From contig JALOAB010000009.1 of the NCBI GenBank assembly GCA_023229045.1, positions 1 to 26,547 of the forward strand: a DNA stretch of 26,547 nucleotides, given 5' to 3'. Positions 1 through 8,657 of the stretch are shown here, in pieces. Below the pieces are notes generated by a model. The model saw only the letters and a list, made by a program, of their open reading frames with translations. It did no database searches and had not been told where the DNA came from. Source of the stretch: Fidelibacterota bacterium. Its GTDB lineage: Bacteria > Fidelibacterota > UBA2242. Each line of letters begins with the position of its first letter. Within the stretch, counting starts at the first letter, position 1. The translations under genes and the position numbers were made by a program.

Positions 1-2
1 CG

Positions 3-1403
3 AGTATCGAAGAACATCGTCTCGATCTGCCGGGCGTGATTTACTCACTGGAACCGGTTCGATCTTTTCCTACCCGGGCGCGCCTGTCGCAGTCGCTGGG
101 ATATGTCCGTGAAGTGGCGCCCACCGACCTGACACGTCCCGAATTTAAGGAATATAAACAGGGCGACTTCGTTGGCTGGAAGGGTGTTGAACGCCAGTAC
201 GAGACTGTTTTAAGAGGCGGTCGCGGGTATAATTTCGTTCAGGTGGATGCATTTGGCCGCGAAATCGGTCGGCTGGAAGGCCGCGATAATATTCCGCCAA
301 TTCCGGGAAATGACCTGTTTTTAACTATTGATCTCGATTTGCAAATCTTTGCGGAGTCGCTGGTCGAAGGTCATAAAGCCGGTATTGTGGTGCTGGATGC
401 CAATAACGGTGAGATTCTTAGTATAGTAAGTAAACCGGACTATCCGCCGGAACTTTTCGCCGGAGTAGTACCAAATAATGTCTGGAGCGAATTACTCGCC
501 GATACCAGTCTGCCAATGTTCAATCGCGCTACTCAAGGGACCTATCCACCGGGCTCAACCTTTAAAATGATCGCGGTTTTGACCGCCCTGGAAACCAAGG
601 CGGTCGACCCCGAATGGTCGGTCAGATGCTATGGTCAGTATCGTCTTGGTCGCCGGGTTTTTAAATGCTGGGAACCCCGCGGACACGGAAAGATGGCAAT
701 GCATGATGCCATAGTGAACTCCTGCAATGTCTATTTTTACAATCTGATCCGGCGTCTCGATCTGAACGAATGGGCTAACATGGGTAAGATTTTTAAATTT
801 GGGGTCGAGACCGGAGTCGATATTTTTGGCGAATCGGCGGGAGTGATGCCGGACGTTGATTTTTTAAATCGAAAATATGGTGAACATGGCTGGACAGACG
901 GCAATAAACTGAATCTGGTGATTGGTCAGGGTGATATTCTGGTCACGCCGCTCCAGATGGCTCGTTTTAGCGCCGCTCTGGCCACGCGCGGCAAGTTAGT
1001 CCAGCCCCATATCGGATTCAAATACATTGAACGGAAAACCAATCGCACCTTTTCTTTTGCGGCCGCCACGGATTCGATCCAGAGTATTTCTTTAGAAACC
1101 TGGGAATTTATTGAAGAAGCTATGAACGAAGTCGTTGATAAAGGCACCGGCCGCGCGGCGCGGGTCAGAAAAGCCTCGGTTTACGGTAAAACCGGCACAT
1201 CCCAGAATCCGCATGGTGAAGCCCACGCCTGGTTCATTGGACACCTGAAAGAGCCGCATCAAACCATCGCCATTGCGGTCTTAGTTGAACATGGCAAATC
1301 CGGTGGCGGAATCGCGGCCCGGATCGCCGGGAAGATTTTTAATTTTATTCACCAGCAAACCCTAAACCAGATGATAGCCAGCAATGCGCCAGCCGGTAAC
1401 TAA
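3..1403 (+). CDS. mrdA: Penicillin-binding protein 2, transpeptidase (5' end missing)
   Basis: Class B penicillin-binding protein that cross-links peptidoglycan in the periplasm during cell elongation, working with RodA. The reading frame is open from base 3 with no start, so the gene begins outside the window and the membrane anchor is missing; 466 residues are visible. The three penicillin-binding motifs are in order: SxxK (STFK, Ser codon 555-557), SxN (SCN, 720-728) and KTGTS (1188-1202). The first part (SIEEHRLDLPGV, then RSFPTRARLSQSLGYV) matches the non-catalytic pedestal of the PBP2 family. A GTG at 36 sits inside this conserved region and is not a credible start. The end overlaps rodA by 20 bases, the usual mrdA-rodA pairing. 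The family assignment is secure. Confidence 0.95.
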   Translation, partial: SIEEHRLDLPGVIYSLEPVRSFPTRARLSQSLGYVREVAPTDLTRPEFKEYKQGDFVGWKGVERQYETVLRGGRGYNFVQVDAFGREIGRLEGRDNIPPIPGNDLFLTIDLDLQIFAESLVEGHKAGIVVLDANNGEILSIVSKPDYPPELFAGVVPNNVWSELLADTSLPMFNRATQGTYPPGSTFKMIAVLTALETKAVDPEWSVRCYGQYRLGRRVFKCWEPRGHGKMAMHDAIVNSCNVYFYNLIRRLDLNEWANMGKIFKFGVETGVDIFGESAGVMPDVDFLNRKYGEHGWTDGNKLNLVIGQGDILVTPLQMARFSAALATRGKLVQPHIGFKYIERKTNRTFSFAAATDSIQSISLETWEFIEEAMNEVVDKGTGRAARVRKASVYGKTGTSQNPHGEAHAWFIGHLKEPHQTIAIAVLVEHGKSGGGIAARIAGKIFNFIHQQTLNQMIASNAPAGN

Positions 1404-2643
1404 ACGGATCAGTAATTTTATCAGTTCTTTTTCTAACCTGAATCGTTTGGTTCTGGTAATCGTTATTGTGCTGTGTTTGATCGGCATGCTGGCGATTTAC
1501 AGCGCCTCGCTTAACATGGAGGGTTCTTTTTTTCAAAAAGCTTTCGGCCGGCAAATGATCTGGTTGTTAATGGGCGGTCTGCTGACAGCGGCGATCTTTT
1601 TTATCCAGAAAAAGTTGATTTACGATTCGGCTTATATTTTGTACAGCCTGGGATTCGTTATACTTTTAATACCATATTTTCTCAAAACCTCGGTGTCCGG
1701 GACGGCGCGCTGGATTCATATCGGTACTATGGGACTCCAGCCTTCCGAGTTTATGAAGATCATGGTAATGCTGGCGATTGCTCGTTTTTTAGCGACTACT
1801 TCGTATTCTAATCTGGACTTCAAATTCGTCCTGATTCCGGCCTTATTTTCAGTCATTCCAATGGCAGTTGTACTGAAACAGCCGGATCTGGGGACTTCGA
1901 TTGTCTATTTCGGATTATTATTTCCAATGCTGTATTGGGCCGGGGCGCGCCTGTTTCACCTGTTCATCATTATTGCTCCGCTCCTTAGTATTATTACCGC
2001 TTTTAATTTTTATTCGTTTTTCATCTGGGTTATCCTGATGCTGTTGATATTGTATTTAACGAAAGAAAAACTCTGGATTTCGCTGACGGTCATATTGTCT
2101 AATCTGGCGCTTGGCTTCACGACGCCGTTTTTATGGAATGGTCTCAAACCTTATCAACAGCAAAGGCTCTTGACGCTTTTCAATATCGAGGCTGACCCGC
2201 AGGGCGCCGGCTATCAGGTAATTCAGTCGAAAATCGCCATCGGTTCGGGTGGATTGTTTGGCAAGGGCATCGCACACGGAACCCAGACTCACCTGAAATT
2301 TTTACCGGAACAGCATACCGACTTCATATTCTCGGTAATTGGAGAAGAGTACGGTTTTGTCGGATCGGTACTGGTACTGATACTGTTTTTTTCGCTTCTT
2401 TTGCTGTGTTTTTATATTGCCTATCGCCAGAAAGATCGATTCTGTTCACTGTGTGTGGTTGGAGTTGCCAGTATTATCGGGATCCACGTTATGATTAATG
2501 TGGCGATGACTGTCGGATTGATGCCGGTCACCGGTCTGCCGTTACCCTTCATCAGTTATGGAGGCTCGTTTATGCTAACCTGTTTTATACTGTTAGGCTT
2601 GGTTCTCAATATAGGGGCTGATAAACAATATTATTTTTTTTAA
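1384..2643 (+). CDS. rodA: Rod shape-determining glycosyltransferase RodA
   Basis: SEDS-family peptidoglycan polymerase of the inner membrane that uses lipid II to make glycan strands for side-wall growth, in complex with PBP2. The 419-residue protein is the usual length and has about ten hydrophobic segments. Conserved family blocks are visible: KQPDLGTS near residue 160, GYQVIQSKIAIGSGGLFGKG near 278, the PEQHTDFIFSVIGEEYGFVG loop with the conserved Asp at residue 313, and PFISYGGS near the C-terminus. The start ATG at 1384 lies inside the end of mrdA, implying translational coupling. RodA is favoured over FtsW because of the mrdA neighbour. Confidence 0.95.
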   Translation: MRQPVTKRISNFISSFSNLNRLVLVIVIVLCLIGMLAIYSASLNMEGSFFQKAFGRQMIWLLMGGLLTAAIFFIQKKLIYDSAYILYSLGFVILLIPYFLKTSVSGTARWIHIGTMGLQPSEFMKIMVMLAIARFLATTSYSNLDFKFVLIPALFSVIPMAVVLKQPDLGTSIVYFGLLFPMLYWAGARLFHLFIIIAPLLSIITAFNFYSFFIWVILMLLILYLTKEKLWISLTVILSNLALGFTTPFLWNGLKPYQQQRLLTLFNIEADPQGAGYQVIQSKIAIGSGGLFGKGIAHGTQTHLKFLPEQHTDFIFSVIGEEYGFVGSVLVLILFFSLLLLCFYIAYRQKDRFCSLCVVGVASIIGIHVMINVAMTVGLMPVTGLPLPFISYGGSFMLTCFILLGLVLNIGADKQYYFF

Positions 2644-2720
2644 GAGCCAGGCTTGAAAATAAGATTTCTTTTTTCCCGTTAGAATTCGTAGCTTTAGACG
2701 CAAGTTTTGCTCTTGAAAAT

Positions 2721-3611
2721 ATGAAAAATATAGAAAAGTATAATTTGAGTTTGAGGTCACTGTCCGAGAGCATTTTAGTATTGATGCTACTCATAATGAC
2801 TGTTTTCTGCGGTAATGCCCACCCGGCTGAGAAAAAATTAAGCAATGCCGAAATTGCCAGTAGCCTTGACAAGTTAGCTACCGATATTGCCGACCTGAAA
2901 ACCCAGGTGTACAGTCTGACCAACATCATCAATGATCAGAAAGCAACGATCCCGGCACCGGCCGCAGTTCCAGATGAGAGTATTGTCGAAATTAAGCAGG
3001 CGATTCAATCATTACATCAGTCAATCGTGAATCTTGAGAACAGACTGAATGGTTTGACGGGCGAACAGGCTCAATTGCAGAAACGCCTGGCGGCGGCTGA
3101 GCAGAGAACCTATTATGCCGACAGTATCAATTACGAAATCCTGACGCAGTTGGTAATTCTGGAAAATCGACTGGTATCACTCAGTAACAGCATCAGCGAT
3201 TACAACCTGGCCAGTCAAACTGGCAGTCGGACGATTGCTACGCCGGCAATATCCTATAAGGATCGTTATCTGAACGCCCTGAGTCTGCATCAGAACGGAA
3301 AATACGAAGAGTCCATTGAATTATTTCGCAAACTGATTGCCGAAGATCGCAATAATGATCTGGCTGACAATGCCCAGTACTGGATCGGAGAAAGCTATTA
3401 TTCAATGAAACAATATCAGCGGGCTGTCATTGAATTTGAGAAAGTCAGCGCATTTTCAAATACAGATAAGAATGACGATGCTCAATACAAAATCGGATTA
3501 TGCTATAAATCGACGGGCGATCGTGAAAAAGCTCAGGCGGCATTTCAAAAATTGATTGATTTGTATCCCCGGAGCGAATTCACTGAAAACGCCAAACAAT
3601 TAATTAAATAA
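2721..3611 (+). CDS. CpoB/YbgF-like periplasmic coiled-coil and TPR protein
   Basis: Likely periplasmic scaffold protein of the YbgF/CpoB type, which in Proteobacteria links the Tol-Pal system to peptidoglycan synthesis at division. Residues about 12-36 are a hydrophobic signal segment ending near NAHPA. Residues about 38-155 are heptad-rich and likely coiled coil (for example LDKLATDIADLKTQVYSLTN). From about residue 178 to the end there are tandem TPR units of the YbgF kind (YLNALSLHQNGKYEESIELF, DNAQYWIGESYYSMKQYQRA, DAQYKIGLCYKSTGDREKAQ). Upstream there are 77 bases after rodA, without a clear Shine-Dalgarno. No tol or pal gene is visible here, so the Tol-Pal role is inference from family resemblance only. 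Confidence 0.8.
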   Translation: MKNIEKYNLSLRSLSESILVLMLLIMTVFCGNAHPAEKKLSNAEIASSLDKLATDIADLKTQVYSLTNIINDQKATIPAPAAVPDESIVEIKQAIQSLHQSIVNLENRLNGLTGEQAQLQKRLAAAEQRTYYADSINYEILTQLVILENRLVSLSNSISDYNLASQTGSRTIATPAISYKDRYLNALSLHQNGKYEESIELFRKLIAEDRNNDLADNAQYWIGESYYSMKQYQRAVIEFEKVSAFSNTDKNDDAQYKIGLCYKSTGDREKAQAAFQKLIDLYPRSEFTENAKQLIK

Positions 3612-3619
3612 AATTAACT

Positions 3620-4456
3620 ATGATTAAAAGAATATATTTTTTAACAGCCGAGATTATTCCTTTTGCCGAAACCTATAATCTGGCTAGCTTTTCCAAGGAA
3701 ATTCCGGTAATATTTAACGAACGGAAATACGACTTCCGGCTGATGATGCCTAAGTACAGTTTCATTAGTGAAAGGCGTTATATCTTGCGGGAAGTGATTC
3801 GTCTGCGGGAAATGGATCTGCAATACCGCGGTGAAATGATCAAAGCCTCCGTCAAATCGGCTTTTATCCCGAATACAAAGGTACAGGTTTATTTTCTGGA
3901 ACACCCTTATTTTTATGACAACTCCGATATGGACCTCTACCCAATCAATTGCGATTCGGACGAATGTCTCAACTCGGTCCGCTTCGGATACTTCGCTTCA
4001 GCCGCCCTGATCACGTTGAATTATCTGCGCTGGAAGCCGGAAGTCATCATTTGCAACGATTGGCAAATGAGCCTGATTCCATTATTAATCAAATCGAACT
4101 TACTGAACAAAGAATATTTCGAAGGCGTAAAAATTCTGCAAATCATCCATTCCAAAAGTGACTGTTCAAATTTTCAATTGTCGGAATATCAGAAAATCGG
4201 ATTGGATGGCGCTGAATTACACAATAGCACCGACGGTCGTCTTGATGTCCTGACCGCCGCGATTCCGATTTGCGATCATGTTTTGGTCATCAATAAAGGT
4301 GTAAATCTGTTCGAGAAATATCAGAAAGATCCTCTGTTCGGTGAAATCATTAAGCATGATAGGAAGAGGTTCTCTTCCTACGATTTAAAAGGTGAATCCT
4401 CTGAAGATTGGCAAAATTTAGCAAATGAAATCATCAATATTATGGAACGCCTTTAA
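3620..4456 (+). CDS. Truncated glycogen/starch synthase (GT5 N-domain)-like protein, probably not catalytic
   Basis: Resembles only the N-terminal Rossmann domain of ADP-glucose glycogen synthases. The opening IYFLTAEIIPFAETYNLASF aligns with the usual LFVTSEVAPFAKTGGLADV, and NDWQ at residues 146-149 matches the HNDWQT block. LNSVRFGYFASAAL near 117-130 also fits. The KTGGL loop that binds ADP-glucose is ETYNL here, and the C-terminal nucleotide-binding domain is absent: 278 residues against about 470-490 in full synthases. I therefore infer a non-enzymatic or altered function. It sits 8 bases after the CpoB-like gene with no evident Shine-Dalgarno, and overlaps the next gene by 32 bases. 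A 9-bp hairpin lies near its 3' end. The fold call is fairly good; the function is unknown. Confidence 0.7.
   Translation: MIKRIYFLTAEIIPFAETYNLASFSKEIPVIFNERKYDFRLMMPKYSFISERRYILREVIRLREMDLQYRGEMIKASVKSAFIPNTKVQVYFLEHPYFYDNSDMDLYPINCDSDECLNSVRFGYFASAALITLNYLRWKPEVIICNDWQMSLIPLLIKSNLLNKEYFEGVKILQIIHSKSDCSNFQLSEYQKIGLDGAELHNSTDGRLDVLTAAIPICDHVLVINKGVNLFEKYQKDPLFGEIIKHDRKRFSSYDLKGESSEDWQNLANEIINIMERL
4360..4380 (+). other. Perfect 9-bp hairpin inside a coding region
   Basis: TAGGAAGAG and CTCTTCCTA form a perfect 9-bp inverted repeat around a 3-base loop, inside the glycogen-synthase-like gene and 45 bases before the overlapping start of the next gene. There is no T-run, so it is not a classical terminator. 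It could affect mRNA stability or coupling of the downstream lipoprotein, or be chance. Confidence 0.35.
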
Positions 4457-5672
4457 ACCATATACGGGCCATGTTTGGTCACTGTTTAGGTATCTAAAAT
4501 TTTATTTCCGCAAAATCGCGATTCCGGTATCATTTCTTTTTCTGCTCGGTTGCTCTGAAAAGACCCCCATCTTACCTCTAAGTAACAGTCAGATCAGTTT
4601 TGATTCGGTTGCCGTAGCGGCTGATTTAATGTCCGATACGACCATTTTCGCCGAGCCCGCTGTCGGTGCGAATTCCTACCTGTTTGTCGGCGAGGATGAC
4701 AATCTGAAAGCCTACTCACTCTTGCTTTTTAATAATCTGGGTTCGCCGCTTGATACCCTTCCTGAGGATCAGGTGCTGAGCTGTGAATTAGTCCTGCGAA
4801 CAGGAAGCTACCTGAAGACAGATACCACAACGCCGAACCTGACAATGGCGGTCGTATCTTTGGAAGGCGATGGATTGGAGGGCTGGAGCGAAGACAGCGC
4901 TAACAGCATCAATTTCGACCTGAGTAATTACACCCTGACCGAATGCGGTACTTTTAATTATGCCTCAGCCGACACTTTTTTCATCGATTTGCTGGATTAT
5001 TTTAAAACTAAATGGCGGGATACCTCAATCAACCGTTATGGATTTGCCATCAATACTGCGCCTGGTTCGGACGCCGGACTGGGAGTGATCTTTTCCGGCG
5101 AAACTAATTATTATCCGTACATTGCGATTTCTTATATCGATGGTGATGGCGATACATCCCGGACAACTTTAACCTGCATTGAGGATCTGACGATTACCGA
5201 ATTTAAAAGGAGTTTGATGGCGACGCCGCAACCCCTGCTGATCAGCTCCGGGAAGGCCGCCTATACCTTCATTAAATTCCGGGTCGACGAAGTCATAACG
5301 GATGAAAATCTATTTATCGCCGGTGCGAATCTTTACTTACACATCGATCCTGATTTGACCGAAGGCTACGGAAACTCTTACACGATTTATGTTTCTTTGC
5401 TGGATTCGACGAGATGGGAGGATCTGACTTTTACGCCTGCGAGCGCATCCTATGTAGCTTCACGTACTTTTACATCGGCAGACAGCTTATTGGCTCTGAA
5501 AATTCCCAATACCGTCCAATTGTTCACCAGCGGATATAATGGCAATTTCGGAGTAGCCCTGTGGATTTCACCCAGTGCTGTTTATCCCGGATTGCTTGCA
5601 TTTTACCCAACCGAAGCTCCCGACCCGACCTTACGCCCGTCTATGAAAATTCTAACCATGCTGGAAGAATGA
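4425..5672 (+). CDS. Secreted lipoprotein, possibly two DNRLRE/CBM96-like beta-sandwich domains
   Basis: Predicted exported lipoprotein of 415 residues. A hydrophobic stretch (residues about 31-43) ends in LLGC, a good lipobox with Cys43. The N-region before it is long because the only in-frame ATG is at 4425, inside the previous gene. After the Cys, ADLMSDTTIFAEP followed by NSYLFVGEDDNLKAYSLLLF and a WSEDS segment resembles the DNRLRE/CBM96 type of beta-sandwich. A second similar block (AAYTFIKFRVDEV, then GANLYLHID, then DSTRWEDL) appears from about residue 265, suggesting two tandem domains. The stop overlaps the next gene's start (ATGA), so this lipoprotein and the following outer membrane protein are probably co-translated. 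Function is not recognised; the domain call is tentative. Confidence 0.65.
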   Translation: MKSSILWNAFKPYTGHVWSLFRYLKFYFRKIAIPVSFLFLLGCSEKTPILPLSNSQISFDSVAVAADLMSDTTIFAEPAVGANSYLFVGEDDNLKAYSLLLFNNLGSPLDTLPEDQVLSCELVLRTGSYLKTDTTTPNLTMAVVSLEGDGLEGWSEDSANSINFDLSNYTLTECGTFNYASADTFFIDLLDYFKTKWRDTSINRYGFAINTAPGSDAGLGVIFSGETNYYPYIAISYIDGDGDTSRTTLTCIEDLTITEFKRSLMATPQPLLISSGKAAYTFIKFRVDEVITDENLFIAGANLYLHIDPDLTEGYGNSYTIYVSLLDSTRWEDLTFTPASASYVASRTFTSADSLLALKIPNTVQLFTSGYNGNFGVALWISPSAVYPGLLAFYPTEAPDPTLRPSMKILTMLEE

Positions 5673-6904
5673 AATCACTGCGCACAATAGTTGTCATTAC
5701 AGCTTTGGTGATAAGCGCCCGCGCGCAAACCTCCTATTATGCCAGCTATGGTTTTGGGGTTCAATCACCGTCCAATTCGGTGCGGTTGCTCGGAATGGGC
5801 AACGCCGGTACGGCCGTCCGGGATTCAATGAGCCTTAATCAATCCAATCCGGCGCTCTGGGAGGGATTCGGCAGTACTTCCTTGCAGGGTCAATTGTATA
5901 GTTCGACTCTCACTATTCCCACGCTGGATTTTAAAGGTGGAATGGCCAATTTCTCGGGCTTTTCTTTCAAAATGCCGGTAGGCAAGCGCTCCGGTTTTGC
6001 GATTGGCCTGGCGCCTCTGACCAGAATGAAATCTTCGGTCAGCTTCAGCGATTCTCTGGTATTTCAGGGAGAACAAATTGACTATTCTTCTGAAGTCGAA
6101 TTGGTCGGCGGAATTTCAGAACTCTATCTGGGAAGTGGCTATCGGATTTCAAAATATTTGGCGATTGGTTTGAAAGCCAATGTCATATTCGGGAATTATG
6201 TGGTGCGTAATCATACCGAACTGTCAACCGAGCTTTCTCCGGATGGTAAAAATACGGAAAGTTTTTACAAACGAACTACAGCCGTAAGCGGCAATTGTGT
6301 CAGTTTCGGGATTCTGCTCAATGATCGCGATCAACGCTATAACCTGTCTGCCACCGTCGAAAAAGGCAGTCGGTTAAAAGGACGGGTTACTACCGAAAAT
6401 TATTATGGTTCCGACTCAACTTTCCAAACCGGTACGATCGAATACCCAACATTTATCACGATTGGCGCCCGCCTGCCGATTGCTAAATATCTGGCCTTCA
6501 GCGGCGATTTGCGATATGGAATTTATAATCAAGATGTTTTTCAGAATTTCTATGTATTCAGGCAATTCAGTAGTGACAGCCGTAATTCGATTGCAGTCGG
6601 GATCGGTTTGGAAAAAGCGCCGCGCCAGGCCTTGAAAAATTCTTTTTTTCAAAAATTATATTACCGATGTGGCGCCTATTATCAGACCGAACCGGTCTAT
6701 CTGAATTCCGGACTGCGCGAGTATGGTGTGACCGCCGGATTCAGCCTTCCATATTTTAATAATTTGAATCGGATAGATTTCGCATTAACTTACGGCCTTA
6801 AAAAAGGCTTTTTATCAAACGAAATTGGAAACGAAGAAATCTTCAGTATCCACCTGGGTATCACGACCGGTGAACCCTGGTTCAGAAGGTATAAAAAACG
6901 TTAA
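5669..6904 (+). CDS. Outer membrane beta-barrel protein, FadL/PorV/UPF0164-like
   Basis: Predicted outer membrane barrel of 411 residues. The start chosen is the ATG at 5669, overlapping the previous stop as ATGA, because it yields a clean signal peptide with ARA before Gln20; the frame is open further upstream but that part overlaps the lipoprotein gene. The mature start (SPSNSVRLLGMGNAGTAVRD then NQSNPALWEGF) matches the LGMGNAGVA...NPA signature of PorV/FadL-type barrels. The rest alternates short hydrophobic and polar strands with aromatic residues. The substrate is unknown. Coupling with the preceding lipoprotein suggests that the two work together at the outer membrane, which is inference. 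Confidence 0.75.
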   Translation: MKSLRTIVVITALVISARAQTSYYASYGFGVQSPSNSVRLLGMGNAGTAVRDSMSLNQSNPALWEGFGSTSLQGQLYSSTLTIPTLDFKGGMANFSGFSFKMPVGKRSGFAIGLAPLTRMKSSVSFSDSLVFQGEQIDYSSEVELVGGISELYLGSGYRISKYLAIGLKANVIFGNYVVRNHTELSTELSPDGKNTESFYKRTTAVSGNCVSFGILLNDRDQRYNLSATVEKGSRLKGRVTTENYYGSDSTFQTGTIEYPTFITIGARLPIAKYLAFSGDLRYGIYNQDVFQNFYVFRQFSSDSRNSIAVGIGLEKAPRQALKNSFFQKLYYRCGAYYQTEPVYLNSGLREYGVTAGFSLPYFNNLNRIDFALTYGLKKGFLSNEIGNEEIFSIHLGITTGEPWFRRYKKR

Positions 6905-6923
6905 TAGTAAATGAGGTAAACGA

Positions 6924-8210
6924 ATGAAACGGCGAGCTATTTTTATAGGAGTATTGATGATCGCCAGTCTTGTTCTTGGATTGGTAAACTGCGTTCCGCC
7001 CGCACTTGATTCCGGCGAACCGGCGTCAGAGCCAGTCGCGGAGAAGCCGATGATCGACAGAGATAAGTGCGATCTATATCTAAGTTTTGCTTACAGTTAT
7101 TATCAAAATCAAAACTGGAAAAGCGCGATTGACAATTACAAAAAAATGAGCAGTTACGGATGCGATGAGGAATATGCGCAGGATGTCTTCTCATACTGGG
7201 GGCGCGCCTATCAGCAATTAGCCAGTGAAAACCCTGTTTATCTTGATAGTGCTTTATTTGTCTATATGACCGGTGAAAAATATTTGCCGAATGATATCTT
7301 TATTAAGAAGAATATCGCCTATATCTATCATATGCAGGGAAAAACCGATCTTGAAATTCGTGAATATGAGAAAATGGTCGAAATAGCGCCGGAGGATCTC
7401 GAGCTCTATCAAACCCTCGTTAAGTTATACATCGGGGCTCAGCGATGGGATGACGTCGTCGATGCGACTAATGAAATCCTGAAGATTTTTCCAAATGAAG
7501 AACAGGCTCTCAACGACCGCATTCTGGCTTACCAGAAGATGGGCAAGGACATCATCACCATTCAGAAAGAACAATGGGAAAAGAATCCGACCAATGTACG
7601 TTACGGTCTGGAGTATGCGGCCGCGCTGAAGCAACAGCGGGACTTTGATAAGGCTCTGGATGTATTTCAAAAAGTGTCTCAGCTGGATGCTAAAAATCTG
7701 GAGGCCTGGAATAATATTGCCGATATTTATTTCAACCAAAAAAATAACTATGCCGAAGCCTTGAAAGCCTATGAACATATCCTGAAAAATATTTCACAGA
7801 AGGATTTAATTGTTCTTCAGCAGGCCGCCAGATGTTGTCAAATACTCAACGACTTTCCGACCGCTCTGACCTACGCCGAGAAAGCGCTTGCAATCGCGCC
7901 CACATCACCCCTGGCTTTTAAGATCAGAGCCGATCTGTATTTTGCCGCCGCGGATCACTTCAGCACCACACGCCAGATGAATTTTGAAGATAAACTCGTT
8001 TATAAATTGGCTTATGATGATTACCTGAAAGTGATCGAACTGGGCGACGCCAGCGTCAAATCCAGAGTCGATCATCTGAAAGAATACCTGATTCCCACCC
8101 GGGAAGAGTGGTTTTTTAATCGTTACGACGCCTCCGGAACAGCCCGTTCAAGTTACCGACCACTTAATCCGGAATATAAGTGGATTACAGCTGAACCAGA
8201 GAGGAATTGA
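6924..8210 (+). CDS. TPR-repeat lipoprotein
   Basis: A 428-residue exported protein. The N-terminus is a signal peptide ending in LVNC (Cys23). Asn just before the Cys is an unusual lipobox residue, so lipidation is likely but not certain. The rest is mostly tetratricopeptide repeats, for example YLSFAYSYYQNQNWKSAIDN (residues about 49-68), a unit near VDATNEILKIFPNEEQAL, LEYAAALKQQRDFDKALDVF and AWNNIADIYFNQKNNYAEAL. TPR proteins of this kind act as protein-interaction scaffolds in the periplasm or at a membrane. The start ATG at 6924 is preceded by GAGG in atgaggtaaacga. It ends 2 bases before rpiB. The partner proteins are unknown. Confidence 0.8.
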   Translation: MKRRAIFIGVLMIASLVLGLVNCVPPALDSGEPASEPVAEKPMIDRDKCDLYLSFAYSYYQNQNWKSAIDNYKKMSSYGCDEEYAQDVFSYWGRAYQQLASENPVYLDSALFVYMTGEKYLPNDIFIKKNIAYIYHMQGKTDLEIREYEKMVEIAPEDLELYQTLVKLYIGAQRWDDVVDATNEILKIFPNEEQALNDRILAYQKMGKDIITIQKEQWEKNPTNVRYGLEYAAALKQQRDFDKALDVFQKVSQLDAKNLEAWNNIADIYFNQKNNYAEALKAYEHILKNISQKDLIVLQQAARCCQILNDFPTALTYAEKALAIAPTSPLAFKIRADLYFAAADHFSTTRQMNFEDKLVYKLAYDDYLKVIELGDASVKSRVDHLKEYLIPTREEWFFNRYDASGTARSSYRPLNPEYKWITAEPERN

Positions 8211-8212
8211 TA

Positions 8213-8653
8213 GTGAGAATAGCTTTTGGAGCCGATCACGGTGGTTTTGAACTGAAAAACGCCTTGATCGAATTCGTGCGCTCTATAGGTCATGCGGCGC
8301 TCGATTGCGGCGTTAACCGCAATGAAAGTGTTGATTACCCGGATTACGCCAGAGCAGTTGGTGAATTAATTGTCTCCGGGAAAGCGGATGTTGGGGTTCT
8401 AATCTGCCGCACCGGAATCGGGATGTGCATGGCGGCTAATAAAATACCCGGCATCCGGGCGGCTATCGGTTATCATAATGAAGTAGCCCGCTTAAGCCGT
8501 TTGCATAATAATGCCAATGTACTTTGTTTTGGCGCCGATTTCTCTAATATCGAATCAGCCCGGGGAATTTTAAAAACCTGGCTGGATACGCCCTTTTCCG
8601 GAGAGAACCGCCACATCAAACGAGTCGATAAGATAATGAAATTGGAGCAATAA
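8213..8653 (+). CDS. rpiB: Ribose-5-phosphate isomerase B
   Basis: Cytosolic sugar-phosphate isomerase converting ribose 5-phosphate and ribulose 5-phosphate (pentose phosphate pathway). RpiB/LacAB motifs are clear: IAFGADHGGFELK at the N-terminus, VDYPDYA near residue 40, the active-site Cys65 in CRTGIGMCMAANK, and RLHNNANVLCFG. The length of 146 residues is typical. The start is taken as GTG at 8213 because GAGG (8201-8204) lies 8 bases before it and the protein then opens MRIAFGADH, as in the family. A TTG at 8207 would have almost no spacing. The usual CGTG/CGSG loop reads CRTG here, with Arg next to the catalytic Cys. Confidence 0.93.
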   Translation: MRIAFGADHGGFELKNALIEFVRSIGHAALDCGVNRNESVDYPDYARAVGELIVSGKADVGVLICRTGIGMCMAANKIPGIRAAIGYHNEVARLSRLHNNANVLCFGADFSNIESARGILKTWLDTPFSGENRHIKRVDKIMKLEQ

Positions 8654-8657
8654 GTAA

